Shown: positions 10,273 through 19,599, counted from the first letter of the stretch. The stretch is 64,000 bases of DNA from Debaryomyces hansenii CBS767 (GCF_000006445.2 NC_006049.2:682001-746000), one strand, 5' to 3'. The notes: a model not told the origin generated them from the sequence alone. Made by a program: numbers and translations.

Positions 10273-11409
10273 ATGAAACGGGGTTCTATTAGAGGATTAC
10301 TAGGTAAAAACAGATTCAGTCGCAGCTTCTCACATTCTAGCGTAAATGTGATAGAATCGGTTCCCAAATTTCCACCAAATTCCACAATATTCTCCTTGAT
10401 TCAACCAACAGGAAAGATCCATCTTGGTAACTATTTGGGTGCCATTCGTAATTGGAAAGATTTATCTGAATCACAGAGTCCTGGAACGAAGTACATTTTT
10501 GGTATAGCAGACTTGCATGCGATCACGGTACCGCAAAATCCTGCCAAGTTAAAAGAAAACAGATATGAGGCCATCGCAAGCCTACTCTCAGCAGGGATTG
10601 ATCCAGATGCTTGTATTTTGTATCACCAATCATCTGTGCCGGAACATACCGAGTTGAACTGGATATTGACCTGTATAACCAGTATGGGAAGCTTAAACAG
10701 AATGACTCAGTGGAAACTGAAATCACAGCAAATCGAGACAAGCACAATTTTTGACGAAGATGTCCTTGGGAAGACAAAAGCTGGTTTATTGTGTTATCCG
10801 GTGTTACAAGCGGCTGATATTCTTATATTCAAGTCAACGCACGTTCCGGTAGGAGATGATCAATCGCAGCACTTAGAGTTATGTCGTAATATTGCATCTA
10901 CATTTAATCACACCTTCAAAACAAACTACTTTCCCCTTCCCAGCACTCTATTGACTCCGGCAAAAAAGATGCTCTCGCTTAGAAACCCCACCAAAAAGAT
11001 GTCTAAGTCTGATGCGGACCAGAATTCGTGTATCTATGTCACAGAATCACCAGATGCTATCGCCAAAAAGATCAAAAAAGCCACCACTGATTCAATACAG
11101 GGTAAAATATATTATGATCCGGAAAATAGACCCGGCATATCCAATTTGATTAACATTATCTCCGGGCTCTCTAGAAAATCTGTCGTAGACACCGTCGAAG
11201 ACTTACTGTGGGTCAAAGACCACAAACAATTGAAAGATCACGTCACCGAGCTCATTGTTGAGGAATTTACTGATAAAAGACATTTATTCAATGAGCTTAT
11301 GACTGACTTCTCCTATCTTGATCTGATCTGTAAAGTTGGTACTACAAAAGCTAGAGAAATTACCCTGGTCAATATTCAAGAGATCAAAAAAATTGTAGGT
11401 TTGGACTAG
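10273..11409 (+). CDS. MSW1: Mitochondrial tryptophanyl-tRNA synthetase
   Basis: Class Ic aminoacyl-tRNA synthetase charging mitochondrial tRNA-Trp. The HIGH-type motif is in PTGKIHLGNYLGAIRNW and the KMSKS motif is intact in KKMSKSDADQN. The substrate pocket has DLHAITV and PVGDDQSQHLELCR. The ATG at 10273 gives a 378-residue protein with a basic, Ser/Phe-rich presequence. The frame is open further upstream to 10180 but without any ATG (that position is TTG), so 10273 is the start. A CTG codon at 10717-10719 lies in MTQWK-x-KS, where the family prefers a polar residue, supporting CTG=Ser. Confidence 0.92.
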   Translation: MKRGSIRGLLGKNRFSRSFSHSSVNVIESVPKFPPNSTIFSLIQPTGKIHLGNYLGAIRNWKDLSESQSPGTKYIFGIADLHAITVPQNPAKLKENRYEAIASLLSAGIDPDACILYHQSSVPEHTELNWILTCITSMGSLNRMTQWKLKSQQIETSTIFDEDVLGKTKAGLLCYPVLQAADILIFKSTHVPVGDDQSQHLELCRNIASTFNHTFKTNYFPLPSTLLTPAKKMLSLRNPTKKMSKSDADQNSCIYVTESPDAIAKKIKKATTDSIQGKIYYDPENRPGISNLINIISGLSRKSVVDTVEDLLWVKDHKQLKDHVTELIVEEFTDKRHLFNELMTDFSYLDLICKVGTTKAREITLVNIQEIKKIVGLD

Positions 11410-11983
11410 CCCACCAAAAATTTTATACAGAGAACAATTATTCCGCTTATACATATAATCCCACCTGTAAATAGAAAACGTATTTAGAACTAAATAATGA
11501 CACAATAACCTTAATTACTCTAGCAATCCTATTCTGAGTTTCAATATCTATTTCCATAGCTACTCGTTTTGATAAAATCGCGTCGCGTTTTGGAACACGC
11601 AAAATCTCAAAATCATGATGATTTGTAAACATTGACAATAAACCTTGAGAGTGCTTATACATTAGTGAAATTGTGACGATCCCGAAGATCTTTAAGTGAA
11701 GAACGTTATTTTATTATCCCATACTCCTTTTAATAAATAGCTGTTTCTTCTTATTAGTTGCATTTTTCTTATAAATTGAAGTTTTTAACAGCCAGTTCTA
11801 TTATCCATTGCATCTGCGAATATAGTCATTCGTTACTAGAGAATTATTTATTGTGCCATTCGTCGTTGAGTTCATACTAAGACAGACGCAAAAAACAACA
11901 TAAAAAAGAAAGGATCTAAACACATCATACAAGGAACACATATTACCACTGTTAATACTACTACCTAACTCTATCATAGAATC
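11410..11983. other. Intergenic region MSW1 to SPT21-like gene
   Basis: The 574 bp here hold the upstream region of the SPT21-like gene, with A-rich tracts close to its ATG, and one small minus-strand open frame listed separately. I see no RNA gene or repeat. Confidence 0.5.
11447..11662 (-). CDS. Small open frame, function unknown, doubtful
   Basis: A 71-codon frame starting at a true ATG (11660-11662). Its residues are mixed rather than low-complexity, for example DFEILRVPKRDAILSKRVAM, which is more protein-like than most shadows. Near the 3' end, TTCTATTTACAG looks like a 3' splice site, so it could be an exon of a larger, unseen gene. I do not recognise it. It could equally be random; conservation in a related yeast would decide. 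Confidence 0.2.
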   Translation of the reverse strand: MYKHSQGLLSMFTNHHDFEILRVPKRDAILSKRVAMEIDIETQNRIARVIKVIVSLFSSKYVFYLQVGLYV

Positions 11984-14623
11984 ATGAGTTCAGACGAGTC
12001 CGCTGTTTACAAGCGTATGCAAGTAAAAGTGTTATACTCATTCAATAATAATCCAACCGTGTTTTTATCACGATCAAAGGTACAACATTCGGTGAAAATT
12101 GCTCAGATACCGATGTATAGTTCTACCGAGCTGCTGGAAGAAGAGATGATCACACTAGGAGCTTTTGACTTGAAGCATTGTACGCAACAGGTATTGAAGA
12201 ATTCACCAGAAAATTTTAGATTGGAAACTGAAGATTATGCCGTATATTATAAGGATATCACGGAACAGCCTGATGAACCGTTTGTCTCGAACGGCGTGTT
12301 ATCAAATTTGATAAGTTCATCCAAAAGTCATTTAATACCCGGAAGAGTCTGTCAAAACTTATCTGCTAGTTATTTGTTTGGTGACAAGAGTAGTTCTTCG
12401 TCGTTGACCTTAGAAATCAGATTAAAGTTACATACAATCGAAAAACAAGAGGCTAATCATCAACATGTGCAAAGTCAGATGAACTCTAAAAGGGCCAATG
12501 ATAATATGAGCTATGCTCAAAAACGACCAAGAACTAAACCTATGGCTTCTTCAAATGCCGCAATGAAGGCTACTAGAACAAAGTCATTGCCTATTTTTTA
12601 TCATCCGCCAAATCAACAAATCTTCAACATAATGAACGCCGATAAATCTAATGCTCCCTCAAAATACGATAGTAAAAGTGTGCAAGAAAGATTCAAACTG
12701 GCACCTTTCTTACAGGCTAAGATAATTGATAATCCTACCCGCAAGTCCAGGAGTCATCACAGTAATAATCAACATAACCAACATGCAATCAAAGAGAGCA
12801 CACCAGAACCTCAGAGAGCTATGCGGACAAGATCCATGGTGACTAGTAGAATGCCACTATCTGTTTCTTTACCCATTCAAGAAGATATTCTTTCTGATGC
12901 AACTGATGACACTGATTATAATGATAACCACCCACCCATTGATGAAGATGATGAAGAGGAAGATGAAGATGATGATGATGATGATGGAGCATTTGAAGAT
13001 AATGATACCTCACCATACACTCCACAACAGCCTCCTTACAAGGCAATCCCAATTTCGACTAATACCACTTCAAACTCTCAATTTCATGCCTTGCCGGATT
13101 TGGAAGATTTAGACAGTAGGAAAACACATACAATTCCTCATAATAAGTTACCAAAAAACCATGGATTGATATGTACTAATAGTAATTGTGCTACGGACTC
13201 GTCAATTACTTGGAGATATTTTGAAACAGGGTTCCACCCAAATTATCTTGGTATTCACAGGGCTACAGAGTTTGACAAAAAGCATTACGAAGGTATGTTT
13301 GGTCCGTTGTGTAATGCATGCTACTTATTTCTAAGAAACAAAGGCTTTATGAGACCTGAAGGTGTTGTCAAAAAGTACTTACAGCAACAAAAATACAAGA
13401 AGGAATTAAAACAAAAAGAAGAAGATGATAAGATCAATGAAATGTCTAATTCTTATCCTCATAATTATAAAGCTCGTCTGAATAGCTTGACCAGTGTTGC
13501 TATGAGAAACTCCAATCAATTTGGATCATCGCCGGTTGTTGCTCAATCACATAAATTTCCCACACCTCTGCATACGCCCTCTGCTATAAATCAAGTCATT
13601 CAAAACAATAATCATAATAATAGTAATAATAACAATAGCAATAACAGACTTACTCCTAATTATAACGATTTGAATGATTTCATGAATCAGCTAAACTCAT
13701 TTGGAGGTCCACTCACGGATATTGATCCTTTGCCCCAAGACCAACAACAAGGAATAACTCCTCCAATGATGGCAACGAAATCAAATACAAGAGTTATTAA
13801 CCTATATGATGATGGTGAGGACAAAGAAAATTGTCCACCGATGACATCAGATGACCAGAGAAGATCAAGTTCATCGTCACCGAATAAAAACAATTATCAA
13901 GAAATCGAAAATATGATGGTTAAATCGTTTAATCAGAATACTAATACTAGTCCAAATGGTGCACAAACGGAATGGATCAATAATCTTTTCGGCGAACCTA
14001 CACCAAGGGACCAAACTCCCAAAGATGGTACTACTGGTGAGAATGAAACTGGCAAGCTATCTGCTAAATATGGGACACCAAACGAATTAAAGCATTCACG
14101 AGGAACGAATAATGATGATACTGAAAGCGAAAAAGAAGAGAATAATCAATGTCATCCTCATTTGCCCCAATTACGAACATTCACAACGCATAATAGGTCA
14201 TCGCCAAACAATTCCAAAAGCATGCAATCTCTGGCTGCAAACATGCCATCCTCCCCATTGATTATTTCGAACCAGGAAAATCATCACGAAGATATTGATA
14301 CGTTCTTAACTTCGGATACCCATCATAAGCAGAATAACTTCTCAGAACTCGAGAGTGAAATGAACACTTTGGTAAATGATAATAATATGTTTCACGATAA
14401 AGAAAATAATCATTCATCGCCATCTATTGCCAAAGCATCTAGAAATAACACCACAATGTCATGGGGCCCAAATCAAAAATCAAATAGTCTCGCTAATATC
14501 GAAGGTGGATCGACGCCTAATACCGATTTTTATTCCAATGATGATAGCTCTAACACTCAGGAAAAGAAGTATCTTCATTCAGTTGATATTAATACAGTTT
14601 TCAATGAACAACTGAATCATTAA
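11984..14623 (+). CDS. SPT21: SPT21/Ams2-like protein with GATA-type zinc finger
   Basis: The first ~170 residues (MQVKVLYSFNNNPTVFLSRS onward, with VCQNLSASYLFGD) resemble the N-terminal domain shared by budding-yeast Spt21 and fission-yeast Ams2, factors for histone gene transcription. A Cys4 finger follows mid-protein (CTNSNC ... CNAC, ending in CNACYLFLRNKGFMRP as in GATA fingers), but its spacing is C-X4-C-X40-C-X2-C, much longer than the usual GATA form. The rest is disordered: an Asp/Glu run near residues 315-335, Asn-rich repeats (about 540-560) and many SP/TP sites that could be phosphorylated. Name assigned from recalled similarity of the N-domain; another fungal GATA-like factor is possible. 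Confidence 0.62.
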   Translation: MSSDESAVYKRMQVKVLYSFNNNPTVFLSRSKVQHSVKIAQIPMYSSTELLEEEMITLGAFDLKHCTQQVLKNSPENFRLETEDYAVYYKDITEQPDEPFVSNGVLSNLISSSKSHLIPGRVCQNLSASYLFGDKSSSSSLTLEIRLKLHTIEKQEANHQHVQSQMNSKRANDNMSYAQKRPRTKPMASSNAAMKATRTKSLPIFYHPPNQQIFNIMNADKSNAPSKYDSKSVQERFKLAPFLQAKIIDNPTRKSRSHHSNNQHNQHAIKESTPEPQRAMRTRSMVTSRMPLSVSLPIQEDILSDATDDTDYNDNHPPIDEDDEEEDEDDDDDDGAFEDNDTSPYTPQQPPYKAIPISTNTTSNSQFHALPDLEDLDSRKTHTIPHNKLPKNHGLICTNSNCATDSSITWRYFETGFHPNYLGIHRATEFDKKHYEGMFGPLCNACYLFLRNKGFMRPEGVVKKYLQQQKYKKELKQKEEDDKINEMSNSYPHNYKARLNSLTSVAMRNSNQFGSSPVVAQSHKFPTPLHTPSAINQVIQNNNHNNSNNNNSNNRLTPNYNDLNDFMNQLNSFGGPLTDIDPLPQDQQQGITPPMMATKSNTRVINLYDDGEDKENCPPMTSDDQRRSSSSSPNKNNYQEIENMMVKSFNQNTNTSPNGAQTEWINNLFGEPTPRDQTPKDGTTGENETGKLSAKYGTPNELKHSRGTNNDDTESEKEENNQCHPHLPQLRTFTTHNRSSPNNSKSMQSLAANMPSSPLIISNQENHHEDIDTFLTSDTHHKQNNFSELESEMNTLVNDNNMFHDKENNHSSPSIAKASRNNTTMSWGPNQKSNSLANIEGGSTPNTDFYSNDDSSNTQEKKYLHSVDINTVFNEQLNH

Positions 14624-15173
14624 TTTCTCCTAGTTAATTTTTAATTTTCCTATAGCATATAATACATATTAATAGAATAGATCAATTTGATTGCAAAAAA
14701 AGGTCGCATTTATTGTTCTTTGTGTAATAAGATCATTTTTGGGAACCTTTAGAGAATATGTAATACGATATTATTCATGTTATAAAATTGATCACAAATA
14801 TGATATTCATATAATCAAAATCTATATATAATTTGGGTATTTGTGTTGAGAATGTATTTTTATCCTTAGATTCTCAAATGTGTTTTTATTTGCATGTTTT
14901 TCTTTGGAATTGCGAAATTTTGGTAAAATTGAAAATCCTAGTAATAAAACTGATAACTTTTTTGCTTATAACTTCCACTATTGACATAAAGTAAACGTTT
15001 GCGACTTTAGGTATATATGTAAAAGATCAATAATAGCCAGAAAACTAACAAGAACTAACGATTTACTTCAAATATAGGGGATTTCAGAAATTATAAGTTG
15101 TAAAATTAAGAGTTGTACTATAAAAACTAGTCTATACTAGAGGAATTCAAATAAAATAACGAACAGATTAGCA
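14624..15173. other. Intergenic region before first tRNA-Lys
   Basis: This is 550 bp of AT-rich sequence with long A and T runs. I found no ORF of substance, no LTR-like ends and no box C/D or H/ACA pattern I could support. The last ten bases before the tRNA (AGATTAGCA and neighbours) are repeated before the second tRNA copy. Confidence 0.4.
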
Positions 15174-15258
15174 GCCTGGCTAGCTCAATCGGTAGAGCGT
15201 TTGACTCTTATTAAGAGAAGCGATCAAAAGGTTGCGGGTTCGACCCCCGCGTCGGGTT
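15174..15258 (+). tRNA. tRNA-Lys(CTT) with 12-nt intron, copy 1
   Basis: The cloverleaf closes fully: acceptor GCCTGGC/GTCGGGT with G-U pairs, D stem GCTC/GAGC, anticodon stem TTTGA/TCAAA, T arm GCGGG-TTCGACC-CCCGC. The anticodon CTT is at 15207-15209, and a 12-nt intron (15211-15222) follows position 37; its TTAAGAG pairs with the anticodon region. The discriminator is T. A T8 terminator lies five bases downstream. An identical gene lies 2,107 bp downstream. Confidence 0.95.
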
Positions 15259-15262
15259 ACTA

Positions 15263-15270
15263 TTTTTTTT
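15263..15270 (+). terminator. RNA polymerase III terminator (T8)
   Basis: A run of eight T directly after tRNA-Lys copy 1. Confidence 0.85.
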
Positions 15271-15368
15271 AGATATCGGATTAATAGTGCTATTATAAAA
15301 TATTTATAGATATCGAAGTCCTATGAACAGAGATTTGATTATAGTCTATACAGTTTGGTAAGGTACAT

Positions 15369-15523
15369 TACGAAACGTCCTGATGTTATAAAGCACGCAA
15401 TGTAGGAACCAAATTAAAGAAGAAGTTTAAGTCACTATCAGCTACTGAAATGCAAGACATTCTCAAAGAAAAGAAAATCCGGATTAATTACTAAGCGTCC
15501 TGGTGTTGAAAGCATGCCATGTA
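15369..15523. repeat. Imperfect direct repeat of a ~36-bp promoter module
   Basis: Two related blocks, 15369-15404 and 15488-15523, share TTAC-x-AA-x-CGTCCTG-x-TGTT, then AAGCA-x-GC-x-ATGTA. Both begin with a TTACnAA core. They lie upstream of the OYE frame and may be a duplicated stress-response element or remnants of older sequence. Confidence 0.55.
15488..15494. promoter_or_regulatory. Yap1-type site TTACTAA upstream of OYE locus
   Basis: TTACTAA is a canonical Yap1/Cap1 recognition sequence. It lies 149 bp upstream of the OYE ATG, and a second copy is at 15544-15550. OYE genes are classic Yap1-family targets, so the pair looks functional or recently functional. Confidence 0.5.
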
Positions 15524-15543
15524 TTCTTTTGGTACTTGGATTC

Positions 15544-15550
15544 TTACTAA
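15544..15550. promoter_or_regulatory. Second Yap1-type site TTACTAA
   Basis: Another exact TTACTAA, 93 bp upstream of the OYE ATG and followed by a TATAAATA box at 15572-15579. The site-TATA-ATG order is that of an intact stress promoter. Confidence 0.5.
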
Positions 15551-15642
15551 TATAACAGCAAATTAAAATGTTATAAATACTGAACAAGTTATACCAGTAA
15601 TCAATTGCTAGATTATTAAAGCATTCAGTATAGCATAGTACA

Positions 15643-16914
15643 ATGAGCGGAGTCCAAATTGCAGCATTAAAAAGATACAGACTTGTTCAAGTCCTTGAAA
15701 GTTGGTGAACACACCTTATCAAACAAGGTGGTTTATCCACCAACTACCAGAATGAGAGCTTTAAGTGACATACACCTTCAGGTTTAGAATTAGAATACTA
15801 CGAGGAAAGATCTAAGTACCGAGGCTCCTTATTAATCGCTGAGGCTACATTTGTTTCGGAACAAGCAGGTTTGAATGGTACAGTTCCGACTACGTGGAAT
15901 TCTGAACCTGCTGGTTATGTTCCAGGTATTTGGAATGATAAACATGCGCAAGCGTGGAAAAAAATTACTGACAGAGTCCATGAAAATGGTTCGTATATGT
16001 CAAGTCAGTTTTGGTTTTTAGGAAGAGTTGGTGATCCCCAATTATTAAAGGACCGTGGGCTAGGCTATGTTGCGCCTTCAGCAATCTATCCAGATGAAGA
16101 ATTTAAAAAGAAAGCCGAGACAGCAGGTAACCCAATTAGAGCTTTAACGGGGGATGAAATTCATGATCTTATTTACAAAACATACCCTAATGCGGCCAGG
16201 AAAGCCATTGCTGCTGGATTCGATTATATTGAACTTCACGCAGCTCATGGATATTTGCTTGACCAGTTTTTGCAACCAACTAATAACCAAAGAACTGATA
16301 AATATGGTGGTAGTATCGAAAACAGAGCAAGAGTCGTTTTAGAATTGGTTGACCATTTATCAACTGTTGTCGGTGCAAAAAAATTAGCTATTAGAATTTC
16401 TCCATGGGCGACCTTCCAAGGTATGAAGGCGGACCAGGATTCGACTCATGCGGTAACCACATTCAGTTATTTATTACATGAATTGCAAAAACGGGCAGAT
16501 GATGGAAATGAAATTGCATACGTATCACTTGTTGAACCTCGTGTCCAGGGAGGTGATGATGTTGAAAAGTCTCAACAGGTAGGTGATAATACCTTCGTGG
16601 GGCAAATTTGGAAGGGAATCATCTTGAAGAGTGGAAATTATACTTACGATGCTCCTGATTTCAAAACTTTGCTCAATGATATCAGTGATAACCGTACTAT
16701 GGTAGGTTTTGCTAGGTACTACACGTCCAACCCCGATTTAGTCAAGAGATTATATGAAGGTTGGGATTTAACCCCGTACGAGAGACTGACTTTCTACGGC
16801 TCGAGTAACTGGGGCTATAATACATTCGATAATTATAATGGGAAGCGCCAATTTACTAAGGATATCGAAAGTGGTAAATTGCCTAAAGCTATTGAAGAAA
16901 TAGAAGTTAAATAG
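15643..16914 (+). pseudogene. OYE: Old Yellow Enzyme (NADPH dehydrogenase) gene broken by two frameshifts
   Basis: An FMN-dependent ene-reductase of about 423 codons. The ATG at 15643 is in the same frame as the main 3' part, but an extra A in the A5 run at 15669-15673 shifts the frame and brings a TGA at 15706-15708. A missing base near 15767-15768 restores it. The out-of-frame segment still encodes OYE sequence ([17 protein letters not shown], then [11 protein letters not shown]). Downstream, the barrel is intact: [18 protein letters not shown] carries the catalytic His pair and Tyr, and [21 protein letters not shown] and [11 protein letters not shown] follow. With no other damage, this is either a very young pseudogene, a sequencing error, or an allele difference. 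An internal Met at 15871 would give a 347-residue protein lacking part of the FMN site. It lies between two identical tRNA-Lys genes. Confidence 0.85.
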
Positions 16915-17280
16915 ATATAGACAGTATAGATGTAAGATTAGCACAATAAACTTCTGCATTTTGATTTTAGAGTTAATTATCTAGTTATTTGTAAGCATAT
17001 ATGGAAGGAGTCTGCTATTAGCACTGTGCTCTGATTTAGCTGTAAGGAAAATGAGGCGGTTGTCATAACTAACGCATAATTGACTACTTAACTTACTTTA
17101 TTACTCTTAGCTAACTAACTAACTAACTTTAACTATCTATAAATAGTTCCCAATTCCCTTGATCTTTTCCTTAAGACTCTTAGGATAATATACTCTGTTT
17201 ATACACTAAGTCTCTCAACACAGCTGTACATGTATACATAATATATGTTAACTTGTGTTCATATACATTCCAGATTAGCA
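16915..17280. other. Intergenic region OYE to second tRNA-Lys
   Basis: AT-rich spacer with a CTAA microsatellite at 17111-17127 and nothing else I can name. Confidence 0.45.
17111..17127. repeat. Short (CTAA)4 microsatellite
   Basis: Four tandem CTAA units plus one C. Confidence 0.8.
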
Positions 17281-17365
17281 GCCTGGCTAGCTCAATCGGT
17301 AGAGCGTTTGACTCTTATTAAGAGAAGCGATCAAAAGGTTGCGGGTTCGACCCCCGCGTCGGGTT
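17281..17365 (+). tRNA. tRNA-Lys(CTT) with 12-nt intron, copy 2
   Basis: Identical over all 85 bases to copy 1, including the intron (17318-17329). The nine bases before it (AGATTAGCA) and the few after it (ACTAT) also match copy 1, while sequence beyond differs. This suggests either gene conversion or selection on the leader. Confidence 0.95.
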
Positions 17366-17371
17366 ACTATA

Positions 17372-17379
17372 TTTTTTTT
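17372..17379 (+). terminator. RNA polymerase III terminator (T8)
   Basis: A run of eight T after tRNA-Lys copy 2. Confidence 0.85.
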
Positions 17380-17637
17380 CAATTTGATATTGACAGTAAC
17401 ATTTTTCATAACTTTTTAGTTCGTTCGGAAAGTATAAATGTAAGTTGAATTACTTTACATTGTAGCATTTACATTAGTTAGAAATAAGACACACTTAAAA
17501 TAAAAAATATGTTGATTTTATTACTCAGAACAAGAGTCTCAAAAAAATTCTGAACCTAATTGAAGTAAAACAAAAATAATCGAACTGCAGCTTAGATTTT
17601 TATATTTATATTTAACAGATATATAGTAGGCAAGAAA

Positions 17638-18564
17638 ATGGCATCAGAAACAATTTCTCCAGTAGATTATATGAAACTCTTAGACGAGGCTTCTTCAACC
17701 GTGAAGGGACTTTTGAAGGATCACCCAGAATTGAGCCAACCTCGAGTAATGATTATATGTGGATCTGGGTTAGGTGGAATTGCGGAAATATTGCATCCTG
17801 AAAGTAAAGTGGAAGTTACATATGATAAAATACCAGGATTCAGGGTTTCTACGGTACCAGGCCATGCTGGAAAGCTTATTTTTGGCTTAATTGGGTCTAA
17901 CAAAGTCCCTGTAATGTGCATGGTTGGACGTTTGCATTTTTATGAAGGTTATTCTTTTCAAGAGACTACTTTTCCTGTCCGTTTAGCAAAGCAATTAAAT
18001 GTCGAAACTCTTATTGTAACGAACGCTGCTGGCGGGGTTAGATCAGGATTCAAGCCTGGCGACTTGATGATTATTAACGATCATATTAACTTCCCTGGAT
18101 TAGCGGGCTTTCACCCATTGAGAGGACCTAACTTAGAAGAATTTGGACCAAGATTCCAGCCCTTATCCGACGCCTACGATTTTGAATTAAGAAAGTTATT
18201 TTTCACCAAGGCTAAAAAGGAATTAGGAATATCTCGTTGTATTTATGAGGGTACTTATTTGTTTGCTGCTGGCCCAACTTTCGAGACTAGAGCTGAAGTG
18301 AGAATGATCAGGAATTTAGGTGGCGATGCTGTAGGCATGTCGACGGTGCCTGAAGTTATTGTTGCTCGTCATTCTGGTTTGAGAGTTTTGGCATTATCCT
18401 TAATCACTAATACTGGACTTGGTGAAGAACCACCTAGTGCATTTGATGAAAATCCAAGAAAGTTGGATGAAGGTATGGCCAGTCATGATGAAGTCTTAGA
18501 GTCTGCTAATGAAGCATCGAAAGATGTTCAAAAGATTTTTGAAGCCACTATTAATGAGTTATAG
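17638..18564 (+). CDS. PNP1: Purine nucleoside phosphorylase
   Basis: A 308-residue trimeric-type PNP that cleaves inosine and guanosine with phosphate for purine salvage. The phosphate-binding ICGSGLGGIAE, GRLHFYEGYS, the TNAAGGVRSGFKPGDLM block, GTYLFAAGPTFETRAEVRM and GMSTVPEVIVARH with the LSLITN base-binding region are all present in order. Length and ends match the family. The start ATG at 17638 is the first in frame and directly follows the tRNA-Lys spacer. It converges on SEC13 with 141 bp between stops. Confidence 0.95.
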   Translation: MASETISPVDYMKLLDEASSTVKGLLKDHPELSQPRVMIICGSGLGGIAEILHPESKVEVTYDKIPGFRVSTVPGHAGKLIFGLIGSNKVPVMCMVGRLHFYEGYSFQETTFPVRLAKQLNVETLIVTNAAGGVRSGFKPGDLMIINDHINFPGLAGFHPLRGPNLEEFGPRFQPLSDAYDFELRKLFFTKAKKELGISRCIYEGTYLFAAGPTFETRAEVRMIRNLGGDAVGMSTVPEVIVARHSGLRVLALSLITNTGLGEEPPSAFDENPRKLDEGMASHDEVLESANEASKDVQKIFEATINEL

Positions 18565-18705
18565 TTCAATGTCGCATATACTATAACTTATAAATCGTTT
18601 TTATAAAGTAATATGTATTAATTTAAAGTACAGTCTAGCTACATAACAGAGCAGATTATTATCTTGATTCATTATGTATAGAAAAAGAAATGGATAACCA
18701 AGCAT

Positions 18706-19599
18706 CTACTCGACCTCACCAGCCGACTCCCATTTACCCTGTAGGTTTTCTTTCCATAAACTTACCTTATTATCACCACCAGAAACAGCCAATATGTTAC
18801 CTGATAATGACCAAGAACATCTCCAGCATACATCTGGAAACATTTCCTCGGTCAATAATTGTTTTTGCCATTTTCCGTTGTTATCTTGAGACCAAATTAA
18901 AACAGTACGATCTTGAGATGCGGTAGCAATATATGAACGAATCAAAATCGATGGAGACCAACAGACATCACGAACCCAGTCAGTGTGTCCTTCTAAGACA
19001 GCCTCCTCAATATATGCATTTTTACTCGAATCGAACTTCCAGATCTTGGCCAAGTTATCAGAACCACAGGTCACGAACCTACGTATGGAATTAGTATCCT
19101 TACCCTTGGTATTGTTATTAGATAATGGAGCCCATGATGCGGAATTAACTCCTATAGCATGTGCATCAAAAATTATGTGTGAAGTAGTACCATCATCGTT
19201 AAAATCAACAACGGAAACCTTTCCGTCTGAAGAAGTACATAATAAAATGGCTCCCAATTCGTGAGGTGCCCAACTAACCGAGTTTACACTGGCCTGGTGA
19301 ACTGTATGCTCAGCAATAATAGACCATTGCTGGGTTTCTGGTTGTTCCTTCCAAATCAATGCCTTCCCATCATATGAACAGGAGGCTAATATAGACCCAA
19401 ACTTAGGGTGTGCCCAAGCAACTTGCCAAACTGGTCCTTCATGACCAATCAATGTTTCAACTAACTTGTAGTTTTCGGTTCCTTCAACCTCGAAGAGTTT
19501 AATTGTTTTATCTGACGAACATGTAGCTAATCTTTTCCCATAGTAATCCAATACAGCATCGTGTATTAAATCATCATGTGCATTACCGATTGTTACCAT
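18706..19599 (-). CDS. SEC13: COPII coat and nuclear pore WD40 protein Sec13
   Basis: A 297-residue six-bladed propeller. The N-terminus [21 protein letters not shown], the blades ending in [26 protein letters not shown] and NKVSLWKE, and the length are those of Sec13. It pairs with Sec31 in the outer COPII coat, with Nup145C in the nuclear pore, and occurs in SEACAT. The ATG at 19597-19599 leaves 274 bp to the divergently transcribed gene at 19874. Confidence 0.95.
   Translation of the reverse strand: MVTIGNAHDDLIHDAVLDYYGKRLATCSSDKTIKLFEVEGTENYKLVETLIGHEGPVWQVAWAHPKFGSILASCSYDGKALIWKEQPETQQWSIIAEHTVHQASVNSVSWAPHELGAILLCTSSDGKVSVVDFNDDGTTSHIIFDAHAIGVNSASWAPLSNNNTKGKDTNSIRRFVTCGSDNLAKIWKFDSSKNAYIEEAVLEGHTDWVRDVCWSPSILIRSYIATASQDRTVLIWSQDNNGKWQKQLLTEEMFPDVCWRCSWSLSGNILAVSGGDNKVSLWKENLQGKWESAGEVE

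Noticed and set aside
14624..15173. Possible retrotransposon LTR next to tRNA-Lys
   Set aside because: tRNA-flanking sequence was examined for TG...CA ends and duplications; none seen.
17245..17448. 67-codon ORF covering tRNA-Lys copy 2
   Set aside because: It reads through the tRNA and terminator; accidental.
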